Shown in pieces: positions 31,570 to 40,000 of a stretch of DNA of 42,380 nucleotides; the first letter of the stretch is position 1; every line of letters begins with the position of its first letter. Under the pieces are notes generated by a model, which worked only from the letters and a program-made list of their open reading frames with translations, was not told the origin of the DNA and searched no databases. Source of the DNA: an uncultured Spirochaetaceae bacterium (GTDB taxonomy: Bacteria; Spirochaetota; Spirochaetia; Sphaerochaetales; Sphaerochaetaceae); NCBI GenBank assembly GCA_944389025.1, contig CALXKU010000020.1:1-42380 (forward strand). The letters run 5' to 3'. The position numbers were made by a program, and so were the translations under genes.

Positions 31570-32940
31570 ATGGCAGAAAGAGAGTCACTTTCTTCACGCC
31601 TTGGCTTCATCCTGCTTTCGGCAGGATGTGCCATCGGACTTGGGAACGTATGGCGTTTCCCTTACATAACCGGACGTTACGGCGGTGCCGTATTCGTACT
31701 TATCTATCTTGGCTTCCTGCTCATCATGGGACTGCCCATAATGGTCATGGAATTCTCCATCGGAAGAGGTGGAAAGCAGAACATCGTAGGAGCCTACAGG
31801 AATCTTGAACCGAAAGGCAGCAAATGGCACATCGCAGGACCTTTTGCGATAATCGGCAATTACATGCTCCTTTTTTATTACATTCCAATCACTGGATGGC
31901 TGCTCTACTATTTCCTCTCTTCTATAGCGGGAACATTCTCTGGGCTTGGAACTGCAGAGGTTAACAGCTTCTTCCAAGATCTTCTTGCCCACCCTCTCAG
32001 ACAGTTCGGATGGGGTGCCATAGCACTTCTTGTCACCGCGGCAATCGCAGTCATGGGACTAAAGAACGGAGTTGAGAGGATATCGAAGATCATGATGGCC
32101 CTCCTTTTCATCCTCATGATATCCCTTGCAATCCACTCGGTAACGCTCGAAGGGGGCAAGGAAGGACTCTTCTTCTTTATTAAGCCCGATCCCAGTAATC
32201 TCGTGGAATACGGCCTTGGAGAGTCGATATTCGCAGCAATGGGGCAGTCATTCTTTACCCTCTCTCTTGGAATAGGTGCAATGTCAATCATGGGCTCATA
32301 TTTCAGCGAGGAGAGATCTCTTACAGGAGAGAGCATCAGGATCGTATGCCTTGATACTTCTATCGCACTCCTTTCCGGGTTCATCATCTTCCCCGCCTGC
32401 TCTGCATTCGGCATTGAAGCGGGAAGCGGACCAAGCCTTCTTTTCATAACTCTTCCAAATGTATTCTCACAGATGACAGGAGGGGTTTTATGGGCGACGC
32501 TCTTCTTCCTTGCGATGGCTTTCGCAGCCCTTACGACCCTGATCGCGGTATTTGAGAACATCCTCTCCTACTGGATGGACATAAGGGGAATGAGCAGGAA
32601 GAAGGCGACAATCCTCAATATCGTGATATTCCTAATCATGATCCTGCCTTGCATTTTCGGCTATAACATCTGGGCAGGCTTCACACCGCTTGGAGAAGGG
32701 ACCGGAATAATGGATCTTGAAGACTTCATCGTCTCTAACCTCCTGCTCCCACTCGGCTCTCTCGTGATGGTCTTCTTCTGCACTTCACGCTATGGTTGGG
32801 GCTGGGACAAGTTCATAAGAACGGCGGATATGGGAGACGGTCTCAAGTTCCCATCAAAGCTCAGATTCTACTGCGCATACATACTGCCTCTTATCATACT
32901 GTTCGTAACGGTGAAAGGCATAATCGACATACTGCTTTAG
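31570..32940 (+). CDS. Sodium-dependent NSS-family amino-acid transporter
   Basis: A 456-residue membrane protein with about eleven or twelve helices, of the neurotransmitter:sodium symporter (SNF/LeuT) family. Helix 1 reads GFILLSAGCAIGLGNVWRFP with the sodium-site residues, and GKQNIVGAY and SFFTLSLGIGAM follow. Bacterial members import amino acids or related amines using Na+. Its place behind gdhA suggests supply of amino-acid nitrogen. The ribosome site AGGAG lies rather far (about 13 bases) from the ATG. Confidence 0.94.
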   Translation: MAERESLSSRLGFILLSAGCAIGLGNVWRFPYITGRYGGAVFVLIYLGFLLIMGLPIMVMEFSIGRGGKQNIVGAYRNLEPKGSKWHIAGPFAIIGNYMLLFYYIPITGWLLYYFLSSIAGTFSGLGTAEVNSFFQDLLAHPLRQFGWGAIALLVTAAIAVMGLKNGVERISKIMMALLFILMISLAIHSVTLEGGKEGLFFFIKPDPSNLVEYGLGESIFAAMGQSFFTLSLGIGAMSIMGSYFSEERSLTGESIRIVCLDTSIALLSGFIIFPACSAFGIEAGSGPSLLFITLPNVFSQMTGGVLWATLFFLAMAFAALTTLIAVFENILSYWMDIRGMSRKKATILNIVIFLIMILPCIFGYNIWAGFTPLGEGTGIMDLEDFIVSNLLLPLGSLVMVFFCTSRYGWGWDKFIRTADMGDGLKFPSKLRFYCAYILPLIILFVTVKGIIDILL

Positions 32941-32950
32941 AGGGGAAAAG

Positions 32951-33286
32951 ATGAATATCAAGACTATTGCAAGCAGGATAGATATCGACTGGGAAGAAGC
33001 TTTGGAGTATTACGGAGGAGACATAGCGATGCTCAAGGATAAGCTTGCCTCCTTTGAAAGCGATACAGAGTTTGAAGAACTTAAGAAAGCAGTTGCTTCA
33101 AAAGATCCTGATGGTATCAGAAAAGGTGCTCACAGGATTAAGAAAGCATCTGAAAAGGTTGGACTCAAGAGTCTTGCAAAGATGGCGGAAACGCTTGAGA
33201 AAGATAGCACTGACAAAACAGAAGAACTCTTTTCAGACCTGAAAGAAGCATACGATAGCGTCATAAAAGCACTTAAAGAAGAATAA
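32951..33286 (+). CDS. Hpt-domain-like histidine phosphotransfer protein
   Basis: A 111-residue helical protein. It contains GAHRIKKASEKVGLKSLAKMA (cited in part), which fits the Hpt core A-H-x-[IL]-K-G-x-[AS]-x-x-x-G, with the phospho-acceptor at His61, though Gly is replaced by Lys. The first 40 residues resemble the Hpt entry helix (DWEEALEYYGGD). It would relay phosphate between a hybrid kinase and a response regulator, neither of which is in the window. It lies 10 bases after the transporter gene and precedes a terminator. Confidence 0.78.
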   Translation: MNIKTIASRIDIDWEEALEYYGGDIAMLKDKLASFESDTEFEELKKAVASKDPDGIRKGAHRIKKASEKVGLKSLAKMAETLEKDSTDKTEELFSDLKEAYDSVIKALKEE

Positions 33287-33301
33287 GCAGACAAAGAGAA
33301 G

Positions 33302-33330
33302 GAGAGGTCACTCGGCCTCTCTTTCTTATT
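33302..33330 (+). terminator. Terminator after the Hpt-like gene
   Basis: GAGAGGTC-ACTC-GGCCTCTC, an eight-pair stem, followed by TTTCTTATT. It ends the gdhA operon just before the next gene. Confidence 0.85.
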
Positions 33331-33342
33331 GAAGAGAAGAAT

Positions 33343-33717
33343 ATGAATGAGGAAGAGACGAACAGGTATCTTCTACGACTTGAGACAGTAATTGAAGCGC
33401 TAACACTCCTTTCCTCTCTCACGATAATATTCATAGCCGCCTTCCTCATTCTCGTGGGCATAGCCACATACATCCTCATTGCAATCGCCCTGATAATATT
33501 ACTGATTGGAACATACTTTGCATTAAAGATAGAGCACGATGCAGGATATTACGAATGCCAGCACTGCCATCAGAGTCACATTCCAACGCTGAAAACCGTA
33601 GTGCTCGCACCTCACATCGGAAGAAGCCGATGGATGAAATGCCCATACTGCCATAAAAGAAGCTTCATGAAAAAGACTCTGACAAAATCAATCCTGCCGG
33701 CAAAGCGACAGGATTGA
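33343..33717 (+). CDS. Small membrane protein with zinc ribbon
   Basis: A 124-residue protein, not of a named family that I know. Two adjacent hydrophobic helices (about 22-42 and 44-62) are followed by a cytoplasmic or external zinc ribbon with Cys72/Cys75 (CQHC) and Cys100/Cys103 (CPYC), then a basic tail. The start has a weak AAGAGAAG ribosome site. It follows the Hpt terminator within a few bases, so expression probably depends on read-through or an unseen promoter. It may act as a membrane-bound adaptor; no function is claimed. Confidence 0.75.
   Translation: MNEEETNRYLLRLETVIEALTLLSSLTIIFIAAFLILVGIATYILIAIALIILLIGTYFALKIEHDAGYYECQHCHQSHIPTLKTVVLAPHIGRSRWMKCPYCHKRSFMKKTLTKSILPAKRQD
33688..33717. 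terminator. Bidirectional hairpin between converging genes
   Basis: TCAATCCTG and CAGGATTGA enclose 12 bases, with the plus-strand stem overlapping the stop region of the zinc-ribbon gene. On the minus strand ATTTTG follows, so it may end the surface lipoprotein transcript; on the plus strand the tail is poor. Confidence 0.5.
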
Positions 33718-33742
33718 TAGCATTAAAACGAATCTAGGAGTG

Positions 33743-36703
33743 CTAATTTGTTGTTACAGGAATCAACTCAAATCTCATTTCTTTTCCTCCGACAGAACAA
33801 ATCACAAATATGGTTCCATCCTGATGCAAAGCAAATGAATATGTCATATCGCCCAAATATTCTGTTTCAAGCGTAATCATTTTGCATGGGTTTCCGGCAT
33901 CCGTTGCATTCCCATTATAAGAGAAACTGGTTACACCTAAAGTCTCTTTAAACGATTCGCCATCTCTGAATACATCATCAACGGTGATTACATACCGCAC
34001 GCTTTCTTCCATTTCTAATGATGTGAACGTTCCACAAAATTCTTCTGGAATTTCAAAGTCTACCGACTGTGTTGGCTCAATATACATTAAATTCAAAAAT
34101 GCATTCGCTGCAGCAAGTTCAGCCTCATTAGCATTTCCGAACCCGAGAATATTGAAATTGTAAATATCAAGATTCTGTATCTCCGGGTAATCAGGCCCAT
34201 AGTACACCTTAAAGCTTCCTTCTCCTGATATCGTATAATCGACATCACCATAGATATCGTTCAGCTCTAGACCAGAAAACTCGAAATTGGCACTTGTTTG
34301 TCCGCTGGTATTCTTTGTAATGCCTGAAATATCCACGGAACCGTTAAATCGGACCTGTTCCGTTCCTTGATTATTTAAATCCAATGTAAAGGTGCTCTCT
34401 TCAGTAGCTTGGAAACCAGGATAGGTCACAATACCGCCAACCAAGGTACTAACATAGGCGAACTGACCGAAAACCTTAAGCATACTCTTGAGCATGTCAT
34501 AGCTCAAGTATGAGTAATCCTCTCCGCCTATCTCCATTTTCACAATCTGAGCATCTGCTATATCATTGCTCCAAGCATATAAATGGATGGTCATATTTAC
34601 TGCACCATATTCAGATGTGACTGCACTTACATTTATGATTCCAGGATCTTCATATGACATAGGCATAGGCTGATCAGAAATGATATGATCACTGACATTC
34701 AAGCTGTAACTGCTAAATGTTATATCACCATCAAAGATAGTGGATGCAACTATATTCAGCATCGTAAGTTCTTCAGCTGTAAACTCATGAGAGTTTTCTC
34801 CCTCCCTCATCATGAAGATCATCTGGTAATATAAAGCATAGAACCTAGGTGCGAAATCACTTACGACAAACATGTCATCAAGACTCTTTTCCTCATCATC
34901 TTTGACAATTGGATTGGAAGAATCTTCTATCGCTCCCGCCTCCTCATCAACATCAGCCCAGCCGTCTATCGTAATCTGTCCTCCAATGGAAGACATCGTA
35001 TGCCACTGGTTATCAAGGTCTGGAATTCTGAATACAAGAATACCCTTACCGGAGGGAGAGAGTCCCGATTTCTGACAGTCTATGATGACAATGCCAATAT
35101 CTGGTACATCAAGACTCAGCTCCGTCATTGCAACACCAAGCTTATCCAGGTGTGTTACAGCTGTATGCAGTACATTACCAAGCCCGGAGAGAAGAGCTTT
35201 ATTTGAAAATGCCAGTGCAACAGGAATGAACGTATCACTGTCTATGTCAGAGACTATCGCGTTATCGACAGTGGCTGTTGTAGCTACTGGCTCGATGCCA
35301 ACTATTTCAGCGTTTTCAACAGTGACATTGCTCTCATAATCAAGGGTAATGTCTTTATTATCCTTATCTTTTGCCTTGGTGATGTTTATCTTCAGCTTTT
35401 GCTTTGAGGATGAATTCAGGCTCCTTGCTGTTATGCCACCATCACCTTCAACACTGATGATACCTTCTTCGACAGTTACCCCGTTTGAAAGCGTCATTCC
35501 GTTAAGAGTAACCGTTTCTCCATTTGCAAGGACATTCATGATTTCATCGGAAAGCAGATTGATCGTGCTTTCTATGAGGGACTTTTCCTCTGTAGTCTTC
35601 TCTACAAGCGTTCCCTCTTCCTTCAGCTCAGGATCTAATGGTGGCTCTGGAGCAAGTGCCTCCCAGTGTGCATATAATATGATTTCTTCTGTTATCGGAC
35701 TAGAAAAATCAAATTGCGTTTCAGCGTTCTCAAGATACCAGCCAAGGAACTTATATCCTTCAAGAACAGGGTCTGTCTCGGGCTTTGTGATAGTATCATT
35801 CACATACACTTCAACATCTTCAGGCATACCCGATACTTCTTCAGTCACACTCTCTCCTAGACCGTTATTGAATCTGACAAAGACTTTCTCTCTCTCCTTC
35901 CATTGTGCTTGGAGCGTTATGTTTCCTGTTATAGGGTCTTCAAAAGTGAATAAGGATCCGTTAAGATACCATCCTTCAAATACATATCCTTCGAGAGTCG
36001 GATTTTCTGGGGCTGTGACTTTGCTTCCCGCCTGTATGTTTTCGTATGCTTCTGGCATACCTTTTATCTCTGAAGCAGCCCCTGCTGGTTTGTTCTCTTC
36101 AAATGTAATTGTAAAAGTTTCTACAGGTTCCGATCCTTCTGTCCAATGAGCATAAAGCGTAATGTTATCCGTTATGGGAGTATCAAAAGAAAACTGTGTT
36201 CCGTCTTCTGTGAACCACCCTTGGAAAACATATCCGGGAAGCACTGGATCCGATGGCGTAGTTGCCTTATCCCCTTCTCCAACCTTCTGCACCTCTGGCA
36301 TATTCGTAACCTCAGTATCCGCAGGTGCTTCCTCAGGCTTATTCGCATCAAATGTTACAGTAAGCATCTTAACAATTGATATCGTAACCTCGTCTTTCAC
36401 CCCGCTTGAAGCAATCGCAGAAATGGTTACATCTCCTTCTGCAACACCAGTAAGAAGTCCTGTCTCGCTGACAGTTGCGATTTTATCATTCGAACTTACC
36501 CAAGTGATGCTCTTGTCTGTAGCATCTTCTGGCAATACGGTTACACTTAGCTGTACCGTATCCCCCTTTTCCACTCCCTGTGACTCCGTGATACCCGTGA
36601 TTGTCACACTTGTGACCTCAATGGTATCAGGAAGATTGTTATCACAGGAGATAATCGAGAATGCCATCAATGTGGCAAAAAGAATGATGATAGCTTTCTT
36701 CAT
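33743..36703 (-). CDS. Surface lipoprotein with Big2 domain and three InlB-type repeats
   Basis: A 986-residue predicted surface protein. Signal peptide with lipobox ending at Cys20 (FSIISC). A bacterial Ig-like group 2 domain follows (about 28-110; VTSVTITG... and WVSSNDKIATVS), then three Listeria-Bacteroides (InlB) repeats at about 113-188, 197-268 and 273-348, each with the GYVFxGW...F...PIT.NITLYAHW pattern. The last 630 residues show no family I recognise. Such domains serve display and adhesion. It has a strong AGGAGGGG ribosome site and shares its promoter-leader with the LRR lipoprotein upstream. Confidence 0.88.
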   Translation of the reverse strand: MKKAIIILFATLMAFSIISCDNNLPDTIEVTSVTITGITESQGVEKGDTVQLSVTVLPEDATDKSITWVSSNDKIATVSETGLLTGVAEGDVTISAIASSGVKDEVTISIVKMLTVTFDANKPEEAPADTEVTNMPEVQKVGEGDKATTPSDPVLPGYVFQGWFTEDGTQFSFDTPITDNITLYAHWTEGSEPVETFTITFEENKPAGAASEIKGMPEAYENIQAGSKVTAPENPTLEGYVFEGWYLNGSLFTFEDPITGNITLQAQWKEREKVFVRFNNGLGESVTEEVSGMPEDVEVYVNDTITKPETDPVLEGYKFLGWYLENAETQFDFSSPITEEIILYAHWEALAPEPPLDPELKEEGTLVEKTTEEKSLIESTINLLSDEIMNVLANGETVTLNGMTLSNGVTVEEGIISVEGDGGITARSLNSSSKQKLKINITKAKDKDNKDITLDYESNVTVENAEIVGIEPVATTATVDNAIVSDIDSDTFIPVALAFSNKALLSGLGNVLHTAVTHLDKLGVAMTELSLDVPDIGIVIIDCQKSGLSPSGKGILVFRIPDLDNQWHTMSSIGGQITIDGWADVDEEAGAIEDSSNPIVKDDEEKSLDDMFVVSDFAPRFYALYYQMIFMMREGENSHEFTAEELTMLNIVASTIFDGDITFSSYSLNVSDHIISDQPMPMSYEDPGIINVSAVTSEYGAVNMTIHLYAWSNDIADAQIVKMEIGGEDYSYLSYDMLKSMLKVFGQFAYVSTLVGGIVTYPGFQATEESTFTLDLNNQGTEQVRFNGSVDISGITKNTSGQTSANFEFSGLELNDIYGDVDYTISGEGSFKVYYGPDYPEIQNLDIYNFNILGFGNANEAELAAANAFLNLMYIEPTQSVDFEIPEEFCGTFTSLEMEESVRYVITVDDVFRDGESFKETLGVTSFSYNGNATDAGNPCKMITLETEYLGDMTYSFALHQDGTIFVICSVGGKEMRFELIPVTTN

Positions 36704-36727
36704 CTACCCCTCCTTTTGATACTGGAA

Positions 36728-36905
36728 ATATAATCCAGCTACCCCCCCCCAGAGACTTTTTGGCGGAGGGATCAGATGATGCTTCATCCTGTTGTACCAG
36801 TTGTTTTTCCCTCTGGGGTTACATTAAAAGTCTAGCATGAGACATAGCTGTTGGAAAGAGTTTTAATCTCTAAAAGAGACTAAATATTTCCTATAGTATC
36901 CTCAA
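36728..36905 (-). promoter_or_regulatory. Surface-protein promoter-leader module, copy A
   Basis: Minus strand: inverted repeat TTTAGTCTC-TTTTA-GAGATTAAA (36884-36862), then TTTCCA (36857-36852), 17 bases ending in TGC, and TAGACT (36834-36829), an extended -10. The start is near 36822. The leader holds CCCCAGAG (36818-36811) pairing with CTCTGGGG (36754-36747) around a 56-base loop, followed by a run of nine G (36750-36742) and a small CTGGA/TCCAG hairpin. About 97 bases match copy B at nearly 89 percent. Confidence 0.75.
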
Positions 36906-36918
36906 AATAGCTAAAAGA

Positions 36919-36961
36919 AATAAATTAGGGATGATACAGAAGCATAACTTTTGCATCATCC
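36919..36961 (-). terminator. Probable terminator of the LRR lipoprotein gene
   Basis: Minus strand GGGATGAT ... ATCATCCC with a loop of about 18 bases, followed by TAATTTATTTCTTTT. A smaller hairpin, TAGGC-N6-GCCTA, lies nearer the stop codon at 36988-37003. The rest of 36962-37038 shows nothing else. Confidence 0.65.
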
Positions 36962-37038
36962 CCATATGGTGTGGATTCCGTCGCTATTAGGCTTAAACGC
37001 CTACTGTTTTCTATTATCTTTTTCCATACACCCACGTG

Positions 37039-40000
37039 CTAATTTCCTTGATAAACAATAGTCGCATTGCAATCTCTATCCCAATTGGCTATCCATGTCG
37101 GTATCCCCAGCTCTCCTTCCTTCCATGGAACATGTATTTTCTGCTCACTTGTCCATCCTTCAAATGCACCCGTGCCAACTACATCTATTGTATCTGGCAG
37201 TGTAATGCTTTTTATGCTTGTGCAATTTGCAAATGCCTTCTCTCCGATGGATTTTACATTCTTACCGATGATGAGATTATCGAAAGAAAGATTCTCACAA
37301 TTATTAAAAGCATAAGCACCAATCTCTGTCACTCGGTTTGGAATATTTATCGTCTTAAGATTTGAACATGAATTAAAACTACCTCGAAGTTTGAGATGAA
37401 CATCTCCTTCATCTATAATAACTTCAGTAAGCTCATTGCAATAATAAAAACTATTGTAAATCATATTAACATTAGCAGGAATTCTCACTCTCTCAAGTTC
37501 TGTATTCGAAAACGCGAGATTCCCTATGGTCTCAAGAGTGTCCGGCAGCACGATCTCTTTAAGGCGATATGAGTCCTCAAATGCTCTATCTGGTATTTTT
37601 ATTGTACCTTCCTCGAATATAACTTTTTCAATAGCTGATGCCTCTGAGATATAGTTATTGGTTATACTTTTGGGGATATACACGACCTTGAGATCTTCAC
37701 AAGGGATGTCCATCACTCCGGGTTTGCCAAACCAGTTTCTAGCAAGTTCTGTTACAGGGTAACCCTTATATTCAGATGGAATTATGAAGATATCCAGCGG
37801 GCTTTTAAGACTTGTCTCTGTTCCTGTGACTGCATAATGCGTGATATTCCCATTTGTGTCTTCTCTGGCTGTAAGTTCAAAAGCACCCCATGAAGGCTCG
37901 TCTTCATCATCATATACTACATCCACATTCTCAACTCCAAGGTTCCACTCAGGATTCCACATCACTCTGGTTTTTCCCTCCTGCCATGGCACTGTTATCT
38001 TTTTAAGATTGTCAGAGCCTCTGAACACACCTGAGCCCATATCAATCACGCTTTCAGGAATCACAATCTCTGAAAGAAGAGTGTTCTCAAAGGCATAAGA
38101 GTATATCTCTTCAACATTTTCTCCTATTGTGATTTCCCTGAGCTTGGTATCTTTAAAAGCACTGCTTCCGATTATCTCAAGAGATTCAGGTAAGGTTATC
38201 TCTTCAATATCAAGACCTTCGAAAGCTGAAGCTCCAATGCTCTTGAGATTCTGAGAAAGTTTTACATTCTTGATACTTGAACCCATGAAAGCTTCACTAC
38301 CAAGTTCGGTAACGGAATCAGGAAGAGCAATCTCTGTCGCACTCGTTCCGCTGAACGCATTTGCATTTATTTTTGTAACCTTATCTCCGAGAGTTATCGA
38401 TGTGATATTCTCACAGCCTTTTATGAAGCTCTCTGGAATTATGCTTACATTCACACTCATCTCCGTAAGAGAAGTGCAACCACTGAAGCAGGAGGTACCA
38501 AGGGATACGACGCTTTGCGGTATGACTATCTCCGGCAGAGAAGCACAATCTTTGAAGCTTGAAGCCCCAATGGATTCAACCCCTGATGGAATAATTATCT
38601 CCTTAAGGGAAGTACATGAATTGAATGCATTGCTTCCTATAGTTTTCAGTCCACCATTTAAAACAACAGTCTCAAGAGATGAACATCCATTGAAAGCGCC
38701 AGCTTCTATTTCAGTAATATGAGACGGGATCTCTATGTGCTCAAGAACTGTACATCCACTGAACATTCCATCAGGAATTACGACACATTTTTCACTGAAA
38801 GTAACACTTGAGATATTGATACAGTCTTTAAATATATCGCTGTATCCATCCAGAGGACGATTCTCCAGATTCAAATAAGGGACGACAACAGAGGTAAGCA
38901 AGTTGCAGTCGCTAAATGCATTGTCTCCAAGGTATGAGAGAGAATCATGAAGTTTTACTTCTCTTAATCCACTTTGCCTAAAGGCATCCCTCCCTATCTT
39001 TGTAATATTCTCAAAAGAGAATTCCTCAAGAGAAATACATCCCATGAAACCCTTTTCTGGAATCTCTGTGACAGTATCCGGTAGTGAGATGCTGCTCAAT
39101 GATTCACAGTACAGGAAAACCCCAGATTCAAGAGTTTTTACGCTTGCTGGAATTTCAATTTCCTTAAGAGAGGTACAATAGCGGAAAGCCTGAATCCCTA
39201 TTTCTTCAATTCCATCATGAAGAACAATTCTCCCAAGATTCTGACACCCATTGAATGCCCATGTCTCTATTGTCTTTATGTTCCCCGGTACCACAACCTC
39301 AGTTATCTCAGTACCGTTAAAAACACCGCCCTCAAGAGTGGTTAGTCCTTCAGGAATTACAACCCTCTTCAATACTGTATTAGAGAAAGCACCCCCTCCA
39401 AGCCTAGTCAACGATGAGGGAAGATCAGCAACTCTAAGGCTCTCAGAATATTCGAATGCATCTACTCCAATTTCCAGAAGGGATAAAGGGAAATATACTT
39501 CTTCCAGATGACTGCCATAGAATGCGCTATCCCCTATTTTCTCAATCCCCTCTTCAATAACCACAACCTCAAGATGGGAATTATTATAGAAAGCATTTGA
39601 TGCTATCTCTTTCACAGGTAAGCCTTCGTGCTCTGAAGGAATTATAAGTTCTGTGATGTCTTTATAACCGCTATTCAGCCCTGATACTATATAAGCGGTT
39701 TTATCAGCATTAAGAGTAAATTTTATTGCCTCCAGATTGCCTTCAACGACAGGTCTCTTGCCATCATAGCCTATCGGGATATCATCATTACCAAGCCAGG
39801 AGGCGGACCATCCATCAGGCTTTTCATTTTCTTTCCAAGGAACAATCACGTACTCCATGGAGGAACACCCCTGGAAGATATCGTCTCCAACAGTGATAAC
39901 ATTATCCGGTATTCTCATGAATTCGAGAGCAGAACCCCCGCTAAATGCATAATCCCCAATTGATGTAACCGTGTAAGGGATGCTGATTGTATTGAGATTT

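Noticed and set aside
31908-32561. 217-codon open frame on the minus strand
   Set aside because: It is antisense to the NSS transporter and has no recognisable protein features.
35349-36149. 266-codon open frame on the plus strand
   Set aside because: It is antisense to the InlB-repeat region of the lipoprotein; its periodic Ser/Pro content only mirrors the coding strand's repeats.
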